DNA from: Bacillota bacterium
Lineage (GTDB): Bacteria > Bacillota > UBA4882 > UBA8346
Assembly: GCA_023426245.1 (NCBI GenBank)
Contig: JAFABB010000054.1
Span: 31,773-95,772 of the forward strand
Length of the DNA stretch: 64,000 nucleotides
Direction of reading: 5' to 3'
The notes under the pieces were generated by a model that saw nothing but the letters and a program-made list of their open reading frames with translations, had not been told where the DNA came from and searched no databases. Both the position numbers and the translations under genes were made by a program. Positions 25,560-35,055 of this stretch are shown here, piece after piece. How positions within the stretch are numbered: position 1 is the stretch's first letter; each line of letters starts with the position of its first letter.

Positions 25560-26295
25560 CTTGAAAGACTCTCATTTCTTGGGGTAAACTCTGGTTTTCC
25601 TCCGGCGATATCCGCCGCAGACTCCCCTCAGCCAACTGCCAGGAGCGGTCGGTAAGGTCCGTTATTTGCCAGGGGTGATGGCTAATGATGACCAAAGTTA
25701 AACCTTGTTCCAGTTTTAATCGTTTCATCAACGCCAGTAACTCATTTCTTGAGTTCGGGTCCAAAAAGGCAGTCGGTTCATCCAGCAAAAGGATTGCCGC
25801 GTCCCGGACCAGCGCCCTGGCAATCGCGACCTTTTGTTGCTCACCACCCGATAAATAACGGCAATCACTCCACTCCTTATGGGCCAAACCGACCCAGGCA
25901 ATCATATCGCTGGTGGTTTTCCGGTCTTGCGGGCCTGGCCTTTTGAGGCCGCAAAAATTCTTCCCCCACCGTCCCATTAACACTGCATCATGAACCGTAA
26001 TCGGAAGCTTTCCCGGAATATTTTGCTGAGGCACATACCCAATTTGACCCCGGGTAAGACGGCGTTCTCTATCACTTGCCAGTCGATGGCCCAGAATATT
26101 GATATCCCCCTGCCATGGCTTAAGCAACCCCAGGATCACTTTAAATAAAGTGGTTTTTCCTGAGCCGTTGGGACCGATAATACCGACACTCTCGCCCTGG
26201 GCAACCTGAAAATTCAAACCGTTCAGGACTCTTTTTTTTCCGTAGCCGGCGACTAAATGTTCAATCCGGATAGCCAAGTTTTCACAATCCATCAT
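25546..26295 (-). CDS. Metal ABC transporter ATPase (ZnuC family)
   Basis: 249 residues. Walker A GPNGSGKTT (41-49), signature YLSGGEQQKVAIARAL and Walker B AILLLDEPTAFLD are intact; IGYVPQQN is the usual Q-loop of metal importers. Its ATG overlaps the stop of the methyltransferase gene (ATGA). It powers the permease at 24732. Confidence 0.9.
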   Translation of the reverse strand: MMDCENLAIRIEHLVAGYGKKRVLNGLNFQVAQGESVGIIGPNGSGKTTLFKVILGLLKPWQGDINILGHRLASDRERRLTRGQIGYVPQQNIPGKLPITVHDAVLMGRWGKNFCGLKRPGPQDRKTTSDMIAWVGLAHKEWSDCRYLSGGEQQKVAIARALVRDAAILLLDEPTAFLDPNSRNELLALMKRLKLEQGLTLVIISHHPWQITDLTDRSWQLAEGSLRRISPEENQSLPQEMRVFQDEFI

Positions 26296-26909
26296 GGGTT
26301 TTTAATCGCTAGCAAGAAATATTCCTGTTCGGTATCGATCATCTCAACCACCGTAAAACCGGCTTCTTTTACCATTACCGCCAAAGCCTCCCCATCCTCT
26401 AAAAAATCTTCCCGGATCAACGGGTCTGCCGATGCGCTATGGAATGAATTGATCTTTTCCCTTCCGGCAAAATGGTGAACCGCCATCCGGCCGCCGGTTT
26501 TTAAGACCCGGTAAACTTCCGAAAGCGCTTTCGGTTTGTCATGAAAATGAGGAAATACGCTATTGCAAATGGCCACATCCTTCGTCTCATCCTCAAAGGT
26601 CAAACAATGAACATCCTGACAGGATATTTTGAGTTTCTCCCCATAAGAGCTTTGATATTTGGCCGCCAATCTTTGAAGCATCTTTTCCGATAAATCCACG
26701 GCGACGATTTCCCCCGGCCCGCACTCCATGATATAAGGTATCAAAAGTCCCGTGCCGGTCCCTACGTCTACAACCCTCTCACCGGCGCCAATCCTTATCT
26801 TTGCCAGGAATTTTTCAATAGCCTCCTCTGACGGAACCGGACCCGTCTGGTCCCATCGTTCCGCCAAATTATCAAAAAAGCCGGCCCGCTCCTTATCAAA
26901 TTGATTCAT
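26292..26909 (-). CDS. Class I SAM-dependent methyltransferase
   Basis: About 205 residues. Motif I is VVDVGTGTGLLIPYI (50-64), acidic motif II EIVAVDLSEKML, and a Methyltransf_11 core (VYRVLKTGGRMAVHHF). I use the ATG at 26909; AAGGAG is 12 bases upstream, and a TTG three bases earlier fits the spacing better. It is the first gene of the metal transporter operon. A small-molecule substrate such as a metal chelate or cofactor precursor is possible, but the sequence does not identify it. Confidence 0.82.
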   Translation of the reverse strand: MNQFDKERAGFFDNLAERWDQTGPVPSEEAIEKFLAKIRIGAGERVVDVGTGTGLLIPYIMECGPGEIVAVDLSEKMLQRLAAKYQSSYGEKLKISCQDVHCLTFEDETKDVAICNSVFPHFHDKPKALSEVYRVLKTGGRMAVHHFAGREKINSFHSASADPLIREDFLEDGEALAVMVKEAGFTVVEMIDTEQEYFLLAIKNP

Positions 26910-27478
26910 CAATCCATCCATCTCCTTCGTAACTTTTATTTACTACTTTGCTCATCATGGTCAGACTTTTTTGCTTTCCGCCGCCGCCAAAATCAGGCCC
27001 ATGAATCGATCGGCTCCCAACCTATTCGTCCATTCCCCGTTTCTTTTTTTGGTAAGGCGTGTCAAAATTCAAATATTACTTTTTTTAAAATCGTGTTACC
27101 TTATTCGCTAAAAAATCATTTTTCTCCTTTAATCATTTATATGTTATTTCCGTATCTCAATAAACCCTTAGCTAAAAGCGATAAAAAATTTGCTACATAT
27201 TTCAGAAAAATCCTATTCTGATATTGATTGTATAAAAGAATATTGCATTCGACGGCACTCTATCACGAAAATCATTCTTTCTGTCATCCGATGCATTCGT
27301 TCCGTCACAGAAATCATTCTTTCTTCCCAAACGATGGTCTATTCCACGCCGAAAAAGGAACGATTAACGAAAAGGTATCCTAACCTCTTATGAAATTTAA
27401 CCTGATAGGCTGAAATTCCATTTCACTATTGCAATCTTTCACATAAAATAGTTAAAACAAAGAAAGGAGCGGTTAAAA
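26910..27478. other. Spacer with a direct repeat
   Basis: About 570 bases without a supported gene. AAATCATTCTTTCT occurs twice, near 27268 and 27310, separated by about 28 bases that contain a GATGCATTC stretch. It should contain promoters for the divergent flanking genes, but I see no strong -35/-10 pair. Confidence 0.4.
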
Positions 27479-28099
27479 TTGGCAGTTGGTGATGAAAAAA
27501 TCATTATCACCATGAAAAGCGACGGAAAAGAGACTATTTCAGAATCTCCGGTATCCGAAAAAAAGAAAATTGTGATCATCATCAATAATCAATTTACAGT
27601 TGCCCCCAATACGACCCAAATCGCCAGTGGAGCTGGTAGAAACAGCGCCGCAGGTAACAATGCCGCCCTTGATTCATCCAATACGGAACAACAACAAAGT
27701 GTCGGAGCTCAAGGGAAAGCCCGTAATTTCGGCATGAAAGGCAATCAATCCGAACCTCACAATATCGATGGAGAATGGAATACTGAAGAAGAACTTACTA
27801 TTGTCATCAATAACCAGGTCAATGAGACTTCGGGGGAATCATCCGCAACTCAAGTAGCTAGCGGCAGTAACATCGACAGTGCCAGTGGAACCAACGCCGC
27901 CATTCAAAGTTCCAATACCAAACAACAACATGCTGTTGCTGGAGATAATTCGGCCCTCGCTTCCAATCTGGGAATGAACAACCCGCAAGAGGAAATTTCT
28001 GAAGAAGACCGGGAAGAAAACGAACAGGATGAACTGGAGGAAGATGAAGAACAAGAAGACCTTGATGGACAGGAACTTTTTTCCGGTGATGTGAATTAA
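27479..28099 (+). CDS. Two-repeat N/S/A-rich protein with acidic tail
   Basis: 206 residues from a TTG with AGGAG 9 bases upstream. Two related segments, about residues 29-85 and 104-168, each read (T)IVI-INNQ, TQ(I/V)ASG, NSAAGNNAALDSSNT or DSASGTNAAIQSSNT, QQ, and end in NFGM or NLGM. The Asn/Ser/Ala/Gln spacing recalls beta-solenoid or curli-like repeats. The last 40 residues are strongly acidic (EEDREENEQDELEEDEEQED). No signal peptide or membrane segment is present. It could be a spore or cell-surface structural protein; I do not know its function. Confidence 0.65.
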   Translation: MAVGDEKIIITMKSDGKETISESPVSEKKKIVIIINNQFTVAPNTTQIASGAGRNSAAGNNAALDSSNTEQQQSVGAQGKARNFGMKGNQSEPHNIDGEWNTEEELTIVINNQVNETSGESSATQVASGSNIDSASGTNAAIQSSNTKQQHAVAGDNSALASNLGMNNPQEEISEEDREENEQDELEEDEEQEDLDGQELFSGDVN

Positions 28100-28446
28100 A
28101 ACTTTCAAAAATTCTTTTCTATAAATACGGGGTTGCCCCCAAAAAAAATTCGTGGCGGGCGCACCCATGATTAAGAAATACAATATATTTAAATTCGTTT
28201 ATTCAACGATACTGTATATTTATATTGTATTTCTTATTGATTTCAAAATTCTTTCAACAGCCTCACTTAGTTTTTTTGAATTGAATCGATTGCATCGAAT
28301 TGATAGTGATGACCCCCTCTCGGGAGATCAGATGTGCGTTCAATGTCCTTGTGATTTTGCACTTAACAAAAGATCTTGCAGGATAACTTGAGATGAAATA
28401 GGCGAAAATAATAAGGAAAAATCTTATAACCCGAGGAGGGGTCAAG
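28100..28446. other. Spacer without a supported gene
   Basis: About 350 bases, AT-rich in its centre (TGTATATTTATATTGTATTT). No frame has a ribosome binding site and no known RNA element is visible. Confidence 0.4.
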
Positions 28447-28650
28447 ATGGAATGGACCCATGTTGAGGATGGAAAACCGGTACAATTTAAATCTGTCTAT
28501 TTCTCAATTGATGAAGCTGTTTATAAGGGAATGTATGTCAATCATTCTTTTTATGATCATGATACCGGTAATTATTTGGAAGCCGATTATTGGATGCCTG
28601 TAACCGACGAGCGGGCACCATTTCCGGATCCGCCTAACAGCAGCGGCTAA
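28447..28650 (+). CDS. DUF551-like small protein
   Basis: 67 residues, ATG with GGAGGGG 5 bases upstream. It opens MEWTHVEDGKP and ends YWMPVTDERAPFPDPP, like the W-x-x-VEDxLP start and HWMPLPEPP end of DUF551 proteins that are frequent in phages. It may be a leftover of a mobile element; an IS relic follows 450 bases downstream. Function unknown. Confidence 0.55.
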   Translation: MEWTHVEDGKPVQFKSVYFSIDEAVYKGMYVNHSFYDHDTGNYLEADYWMPVTDERAPFPDPPNSSG

Positions 28651-29094
28651 TCCGACAAAAAAGCCGTCGGTTCTCGCCTGTTTCCGATCGTAATCATTGA
28701 TAACCAGCTTTCCGGACATTCCCGGTTTCTCATTGAATACCTTGCATAACTGGCAATAAAGACTCAAGTGCCATGTCTCTTCCTGGCGGCCAGCCGGCTT
28801 ACAATCAATATATCCTGTTTTTCCAGTATCCATATAAACCTCCCGGAAGGGAATTCATAGCGGCGCTATTTTCCGGCGGTTCAAAAAAATCGTCGGTTCT
28901 AAAAGGCGAAGCCGGCAAGCCTTCTTTCCTAGTTGATTTGAAATTATATCTTCTTGTAGCGGTATACTCACTAACATATGGATCCGATCCGTATATGCAT
29001 TGTTAAACTTTCACTATTCAATTGGATATCCTCCTTTGCTTTTTATGCGGTTGGCGAACCACATTTATTTTAGCAAGGGGGAGATTCCTTTTTT
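28651..29094. other. Spacer with small hairpins
   Basis: About 440 bases. CCGACAAAAAAGCCGTCGG near 28650-28670 can form a small hairpin, and TCGTCGGTTCT recurs near 28890. Minus-strand frames here have no ribosome binding site. Confidence 0.35.
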
Positions 29095-29752
29095 CTACTC
29101 ATAGGCATAGCCTTTTTTGAAGAGGAAAACTACGAATATCTTCACACCAAAGAACTTGGCAATTATGTCAAATACAATAACTTTCAAACTAAACATACCC
29201 AGAAATTCAAAAAAGACCAGTTTCGCGTAAAAACTTACCCTATGATGAACAAACGGATACCTTTACATGCCCGGCCGGGAAAAAGATTAACTTACATATA
29301 AGGACAAAGAAATGGGTTACAGAAAACGGCTATATCACAGAACGCCGGATAATATCAATCTGAAGATTGGCCTGGATTGTCCGTTTAAAAGTCAATGCAC
29401 AAAATCCGTCCACAATCGCCAGATTCAGGTAAGTTTTAAGCTCAATGCATTTAAGGACAATCTTCATACGGAGCAAGGCCGGAAACTACTTTCTCGACGA
29501 GGGATTGAAGTGGAGTCGGTATTTGGACGGTTGAAAAATAACTGGTCGTTTCGCAGATTTATGCTTCGGGGGATTGAAAAAGTTAAAATTGAATGGGGTT
29601 TATTAAGTATTGCTCATAATTTAATCAAGTTTGCAACGATTTTAGCCCATAACTCCTCTTTATTCTTTGTTGATGCAAAAGGGGCTGTCTCAATTTACTT
29701 TGGAGACAGTCCCTTTTCAAATACAATCATCAAAAAAGGCTCTACTGCTTAA
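29095..29752 (+). pseudogene. IS1182-family transposase, 3' relic
   Basis: The C-terminal third of a DDE transposase is spread over frames. NYEYLHTKELGNYVKYNNFQ is readable near 29125, YDEQTDTFTCPAGKKIN near 29240 in another frame, and an open frame from 29312 gives DCPFKSQCTKSVHNRQIQV, then RRGIEVESVFGRLKNNWSFR and VKIEWGLLSIAHN. Those are the hallmark IS1182 segments, with the catalytic Glu in VESVFG. The N-terminal part with the first two Asp is missing and frameshifts interrupt the rest, so the element is dead. Confidence 0.85.
29677..29717 (+). terminator. Hairpin at the IS1182 relic end
   Basis: AAAAGGGGCTGTCTC pairs with GGAGACAGTCCCTTTT around a 9-base loop. IS1182 elements often end in GGGGCTGTCTC-type inverted repeats, so this may be the right end of the element as well as a terminator. 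Confidence 0.65.
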
Positions 29753-29768
29753 ACAGTAAAGCCCTTTT
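29731..29768 (-). terminator. Terminator of the polysaccharide locus
   Basis: On the minus strand GGCTTTACTGTTTAAGCAGTAGAGCC is a near-perfect hairpin (written here as its stem, 29738-29763) followed by TTTTTTG. It lies 23 bases after the stop of the 1744-residue gene. Confidence 0.85.
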
Positions 29769-29790
29769 CATTTTTAATCCATGATTATAC

Positions 29791-32700
29791 TTAATTCACT
29801 TGGATAGTACCCAGTGCGAGCCAACCGTCAAGATTCTGCTCCTGGTTGGCAAAATACAATTTCTTCGGTTCCTTATAGGGTTGCCATGAAAAGTCGTTAT
29901 GGTCCGCCAGATCTTCCTTCGTCAATCGCTCCAGCGGATTCATGACTCTCATAACCAGCGTATAAGTGCCTTTCGCTATATTGCTTGCATTTATAGTCGT
30001 ATCAAAATAGTAAGGCTCAGCTAAATCAATATATTGGGGATTCCCGGCAATATTCCAGTCCGGAAGGGCCCTAATCCTGGAAGGCTTAATTTTTTTAAGA
30101 TTCCAATCTGTCTTCCAGCTTGTCAGGACCTTGCCGCTGCCATCTTTCAAGCCGATCAGGACAGGCCATGTATCCGGACCGTAATAAAATGGAGCCACCC
30201 CGGTATTTTCAATTCTTACCCCAACTTTCATCAAACCGGATGCAACATCATTAAAGTAAGCGTTTCTAACCACCAAGTTATAGCCAAACCGGCGTAAAAC
30301 ATCCATCGCCGGGGTGTTGGAAACCGTCCATCCGGCTTGATTACACATCATCCAGGTTGCATGAGACACCTCGATGTCCATTTGCGGATCATCCTTGGTT
30401 TGATTGGCCGGATCGACAAACTGTCCCTGAATCTCCGGCCGTACTTCACCGCCGATGCTTCCGGTTAGCCATTTATTCTCAGCGCCATGATCCAGCATCG
30501 CCTGAACAAATGAATCCGATTTGCCACCCATTGACATTGGCAGGGTCATGCTGAGGATTTGATTGTTGAGATTTGGATCCGCTTCCCGGTAACAAAAGGA
30601 GTCATCATGATAACCGGTTCTTCCCACGGTGGTTAAATGGGTTCCACCGCCTATTTTGGCATATCTTATTTCCAACTGGGTAATCTTAAAAGCGGCATTA
30701 TAAGCATCGATTATCGTATTACAATTCGCATCGGAAGGCATCAAGTTGAGATTGCCGTTCGCTCCCCCCTCATAGGGCCAGGTATGCCATTCCCCCCATT
30801 TACCGACCAGACCCATGGTAATGAAACCGATACGTGGATCACCGTCATACTTGGCTCCAAAAGCCTTAATAAAATTGGTAAAGGCGGTGATCACCCGCGG
30901 GTTGTCATACGGCAAGTTACCGTCCGTTAATGGCAAGTCTTGTAAGAATGCCGGAATATCTTTACCCCCAAATGAAATATTGGTTGAAATTCGCAAACAA
31001 GCTTGCCGGCCATGAGCGGCTACTTGATCCAGAAATTCTTCCATGGGCTCCCAATCGTAAGAATCGGGCCCAATCATCAAATCGCCCAGACCAAAGTAAT
31101 GCCATTCCATGCTAAACGGGGTCGGTTTCAGATCCGGGTTATCGTTTTTATACCACCAGTACAAAATGCCTTTTAACGGGTTGTCTACAGGGGCTGCGCC
31201 TTCAGTTAAATTATGCACTGCCAGACTTGAATCCGGGCTTGGACTGAAACGGAAAGGCGGAACACCGGCAGAAACTGTCATATTATCATTATCCGGGTCG
31301 ATAACCGCATCTTTGGTTTTAACGGTTACCTTTGAGCTTAAGACAGAAGCGTTAGCGGAAGAATCCACCGCTTTTACGGCATAAATATAAGTTGTAGACG
31401 GTCGCAGCCCTGAGTCGGTATAAGTTACTCCGGTGGCAGTATTAACCTTCACCGAATCTCTGTAAATCTCATAATAGGCGACCCCAACGTTATCCGTCGC
31501 AGCGGTCCACGAAAGATTTACAGTGGTGTCCGTAAAATTGGTTACTGCCAGGTTGGTTGGAACCGTCGGTGTTTGAGTATCGGGGGCAGCAGTTTTTACT
31601 GATAAAGTGTTACTTGCGGCAGATAAATTCCCGGCAGCGTCTTTGGCTTTCACCGTATAGGAATAGATGGTGTTAGCAGCCAGTCCGGTGTCAGTATAAC
31701 TAGTCGCTGTAGTAAAACCGATCATGGTTGTTCCCCGGTAAATCTCGTAGCTTACAACACCGACATTATCGGTTGAAGCATCCCAAATTAATCTGATACT
31801 GTTTGGGGTAACATTGGAAGATGCCAGACCCCCCGGGGCAGTCGGTTGCTCCGTATCCGGTGTATCCATTGTAATCCTGTCAACATCCGGAGCCCAATCG
31901 GAGGGATTCAAGAATCGAATCGTATTGTTACCCGAATTCAAACTGACTGTGACCGTCATATTTCCAACTGTATCCCAGCCTCCGGTAGCCGAACCATCAA
32001 TCTTGATCGCTGTTCCATTATTAACACTGTAATAAAGAGACCGATTCACCGCAGTAAGATAATAGATGGTCATCCTATAGCTACCGGCGCTGCCGGCATT
32101 GATGTTATTAAACTGTAAGGTAGCTCCGTTACCGATATAGCCAACCTTCTGTCCGCCAGAGCAATTCGAGCTGCTGCTGACAAGAGCCCCACCTGATAAT
32201 GTATTACCGGGGGCTTCCGCTTCATACGTCACTACTGAGGCATTATTAGGGGTCGTAACCAATATGCCCGCACTGGCCGGAGAGGTATTCCCGGCGGCAT
32301 CCTTCGCTTTTACCGTATAAGTATATGAAGTGCCTAGGCTAAGCCCGGTATCAGTATAAGTCGTGGTCATGGTTGATCCGATTAAAACAGTTCCCCGGAA
32401 AATATCGTAGCCGGTTATTCCAACATTATCAGTAGCAGCGGTCCAGCTCAGGGTAGCGCTTGAAGTGGAAATACTGGCTGCCGTTAAATTGGCGGGGGTT
32501 GTCGGCGCCACGGAGTCTACGGTATCAGAACCTTTGGTAAACCGGATTTCATCAATATAAACCGTTCCCGATTTACGAAACCAAAATTCCAGGTTTAATT
32601 GTCCCGGTGAAGTCCGGTTGATACCGTTAGTAACCATATCGATCCGAATATCCTGATAACTGGTGGTTATTGCAGTTGAAGTCAATTCGGAAAAGAATTT

Positions 32701-35025
32701 ATATACATTCCCGATTCTGATTTTAAAGGCAGTCTGTTCGCCGCCGGCGGCGCCTTTGATTCTGAATACCAGGTACTTGTATTGGGAAAGGTCTCGGTTG
32801 ATATCACTTCCAAACCAGCCGGAATTATTATATTCCAGAACCAGCGCCCCATTTTGCAATACTCCGGTATTATTTTGAAACCCGTTGGCACCAGCCCATA
32901 ATCCCAAATCATTTCCGCCCGGCCACGCCGGAGTGCCGTCGAAGTTATCAAGCACCAGGCCGGGATCTGGATCAAGAGTGGCAACCGCTAAAACACTGGA
33001 TGCATTCGAGATATTCCCGGCGGCATCTTTTGCTTTTACAGTATAAGCATAGGCGGTTTTGGGGGTTAATCCGGAATCGCTATACCCGGTTGCGGTGACA
33101 GCAGTGATTTTAACGCCATCCCTGAATACATCATAACCGGTAACTCCAATATCATCCGTTGAAGCAGTCCAGGTAAGAGTGATACTTGTGGTAGTGACAT
33201 TCGACGCTATTAACCCACCCGGAACCGATGGCGCTATGGTATCCCAAGCCGGTGTTGCACTGGCCTGAAACGAGTTCCCGCTGGTACCTAAATCATTCAC
33301 CGCACGCACTACATAGTAATAAGTCGTTCCGTTAACCAAGCCGGTATTGGTATACGAAGTTCCTATGATCCCGGTAGCCACTTGCGTATAGCCGGAACCG
33401 TTGGTGATTGAACGCAATACCGTATAGCTATAAGCCCATGCTGAAGCATCCCAACTCAGGGAAACCTGTGAATTACCCGGTGTGGCGTTTACGTTAGCCG
33501 GTGCAGCCGGGATCGTCTTGGTACCCCCGGCGATACTCACGGCATTGACCAACACATTATAGCCCTTGACCCCATCCCAAATATTCTGATTGGCGAAACG
33601 GATAGAGTATTCCGGCCGGGGCTGTAGAGTGGAGTTTTGATCAGGCAGCCATAAGGCAAGTCGGTAGGTCCCGGCCGGCATATCAACCGGAAGAGTAATG
33701 ACTTGTTGTGGGAGGGTAATTGCTCCACTAACCCAACCACGGACATCGATATTGGCTAAAGGGATATTCCGGCGAACTGTCCCATTGTCAAAGACAAGGT
33801 AAAGCGGGCGGGGTTTTACCGGCCCGGCATATCCGTCATTGTTTAAATGGGCGGAAATGGTAAAGTTTTGTCCGGCAGTTCCTGAAGTTGGGAAAGTAGC
33901 ATCGATCAGCCGGAGGCGGTAGCCCATCTTGCGCTTAATCCGCATAAAGGCAGTCTCGGCCGGATCATTACCCGAAGCTGCGAGATTGGCGGCTTTCCAA
34001 ATGTCGGTATTCACCTTGGCATAATCCTCATTTAGCTCGGTAGTATGTAATAATGCCATCTGACTCTGAACATTATTGCCGGCAGCATCATTGTTACCCG
34101 ATGAATCCATCGATTCCCCGCCCATCATGGTGTTAAAGCCCCGGGATGTTTGCATATCATACATCCATTGCCGTTTTTCATCCGTGGTATAATAATGATT
34201 ATTATCCATCCAAGTCGGATTATCATAGGTTCCACAGTCAGCACTGTCGGCAAGAAAAGCGTCGTTATGAAATCCCAGCCGATCCCGCTCTGCTGTTGTC
34301 AAAGCAGTTGTATCGGACGGAACCATATTGTTATCCGTCATATACCACAATTCTTTGAGGAAGATCGGATAACGGATACAAATTGGGATATACGGGGGTG
34401 TTAAGTTCATGATTTTTTTTACCAGCCGGTAACGGGTATCGGCTTCACTGCGATTAGAAAAAGCGCAATATAGAGCATCATGCCATTCGCCCCAGGGGCC
34501 AAGCCAACCGGCCTCCAAGTGCATTACCACATCGGCATTGGCCGTAATCACAGGATACAATTGCTCCATATGACGAATAATCCGGCTTTCCGGAACGGCA
34601 GGAGAACCGGACCACTCATAAGCCGGCCGTAGAATAATTTTCAGTCCGGCCTCCCGTACAGCTGCCAGACCTGAACTGAGGTTGTCAAGTAATGCTTGGG
34701 GAAGATCACAGTTTTGGAACATATCCAGATGAAGATAACTGTGAACAATCGTGTTACCATTAGCCTTGGCCCGGGCAAAGGTTCGATCAAGCATGTCTGG
34801 GGTGAATCCCGCTATGCTATTATTTGTGGCATAAGCATTGATCGTGGGATCATTAATAATCTCATACCGGTTGTGAAAACCTCGTTCCGGGTTAGGAAAT
34901 GCCGTCACGAAATCTCCAGTATATGTAGTGGTACCTGTGGCACCAGAGACCAAAAAAACCGCCACCGTTGTTAAAAATAAAAAGATCAGAGTAAAAATGA
35001 GCAAAGGGCGTATCTGTTTTTTCAT
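29791..35025 (-). CDS. Giant secreted DUF4832-type protein with FN3 and CBM modules
   Basis: 1744 residues. Order: signal peptide 1-28; DUF4874/DUF4832-like unit 34-495; FN3 505-593; FN3 597-684; jelly-roll CBM-like module 690-830; FN3 840-925; CBM6/35-like module 933-1054 (YEAEAPGNTL, GYIGNGATLQF, WAPDVDRI); FN3 1060-1147; FN3 1152-1238; a second DUF4832-like unit 1270-1744. Both units have a (beta/alpha)8-like pattern and the motif G-x-x-G-x-WGEWH (LGPWGEWHD; VGKWGEWHT), whose Glu may be catalytic. It is presumably an extracellular polysaccharide-active enzyme. It is the last gene of the LacI-controlled locus. GGAGGG lies 5 bases before the ATG. Confidence 0.85.
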   Translation of the reverse strand: MKKQIRPLLIFTLIFLFLTTVAVFLVSGATGTTTYTGDFVTAFPNPERGFHNRYEIINDPTINAYATNNSIAGFTPDMLDRTFARAKANGNTIVHSYLHLDMFQNCDLPQALLDNLSSGLAAVREAGLKIILRPAYEWSGSPAVPESRIIRHMEQLYPVITANADVVMHLEAGWLGPWGEWHDALYCAFSNRSEADTRYRLVKKIMNLTPPYIPICIRYPIFLKELWYMTDNNMVPSDTTALTTAERDRLGFHNDAFLADSADCGTYDNPTWMDNNHYYTTDEKRQWMYDMQTSRGFNTMMGGESMDSSGNNDAAGNNVQSQMALLHTTELNEDYAKVNTDIWKAANLAASGNDPAETAFMRIKRKMGYRLRLIDATFPTSGTAGQNFTISAHLNNDGYAGPVKPRPLYLVFDNGTVRRNIPLANIDVRGWVSGAITLPQQVITLPVDMPAGTYRLALWLPDQNSTLQPRPEYSIRFANQNIWDGVKGYNVLVNAVSIAGGTKTIPAAPANVNATPGNSQVSLSWDASAWAYSYTVLRSITNGSGYTQVATGIIGTSYTNTGLVNGTTYYYVVRAVNDLGTSGNSFQASATPAWDTIAPSVPGGLIASNVTTTSITLTWTASTDDIGVTGYDVFRDGVKITAVTATGYSDSGLTPKTAYAYTVKAKDAAGNISNASSVLAVATLDPDPGLVLDNFDGTPAWPGGNDLGLWAGANGFQNNTGVLQNGALVLEYNNSGWFGSDINRDLSQYKYLVFRIKGAAGGEQTAFKIRIGNVYKFFSELTSTAITTSYQDIRIDMVTNGINRTSPGQLNLEFWFRKSGTVYIDEIRFTKGSDTVDSVAPTTPANLTAASISTSSATLSWTAATDNVGITGYDIFRGTVLIGSTMTTTYTDTGLSLGTSYTYTVKAKDAAGNTSPASAGILVTTPNNASVVTYEAEAPGNTLSGGALVSSSSNCSGGQKVGYIGNGATLQFNNINAGSAGSYRMTIYYLTAVNRSLYYSVNNGTAIKIDGSATGGWDTVGNMTVTVSLNSGNNTIRFLNPSDWAPDVDRITMDTPDTEQPTAPGGLASSNVTPNSIRLIWDASTDNVGVVSYEIYRGTTMIGFTTATSYTDTGLAANTIYSYTVKAKDAAGNLSAASNTLSVKTAAPDTQTPTVPTNLAVTNFTDTTVNLSWTAATDNVGVAYYEIYRDSVKVNTATGVTYTDSGLRPSTTYIYAVKAVDSSANASVLSSKVTVKTKDAVIDPDNDNMTVSAGVPPFRFSPSPDSSLAVHNLTEGAAPVDNPLKGILYWWYKNDNPDLKPTPFSMEWHYFGLGDLMIGPDSYDWEPMEEFLDQVAAHGRQACLRISTNISFGGKDIPAFLQDLPLTDGNLPYDNPRVITAFTNFIKAFGAKYDGDPRIGFITMGLVGKWGEWHTWPYEGGANGNLNLMPSDANCNTIIDAYNAAFKITQLEIRYAKIGGGTHLTTVGRTGYHDDSFCYREADPNLNNQILSMTLPMSMGGKSDSFVQAMLDHGAENKWLTGSIGGEVRPEIQGQFVDPANQTKDDPQMDIEVSHATWMMCNQAGWTVSNTPAMDVLRRFGYNLVVRNAYFNDVASGLMKVGVRIENTGVAPFYYGPDTWPVLIGLKDGSGKVLTSWKTDWNLKKIKPSRIRALPDWNIAGNPQYIDLAEPYYFDTTINASNIAKGTYTLVMRVMNPLERLTKEDLADHNDFSWQPYKEPKKLYFANQEQNLDGWLALGTIQVN

Positions 35026-35055
35026 TGCTTCCCTCCGTATTTTTATTTTTACCCC

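Noticed and set aside
26901..27221. 106-codon plus-strand frame in the spacer after the methyltransferase
   Set aside because: Biased, low-quality composition and no start signal.
28504..28833. 109-codon minus-strand frame over the DUF551-like gene
   Set aside because: No ribosome binding site, overlaps the better-supported plus-strand gene, no recognisable family.
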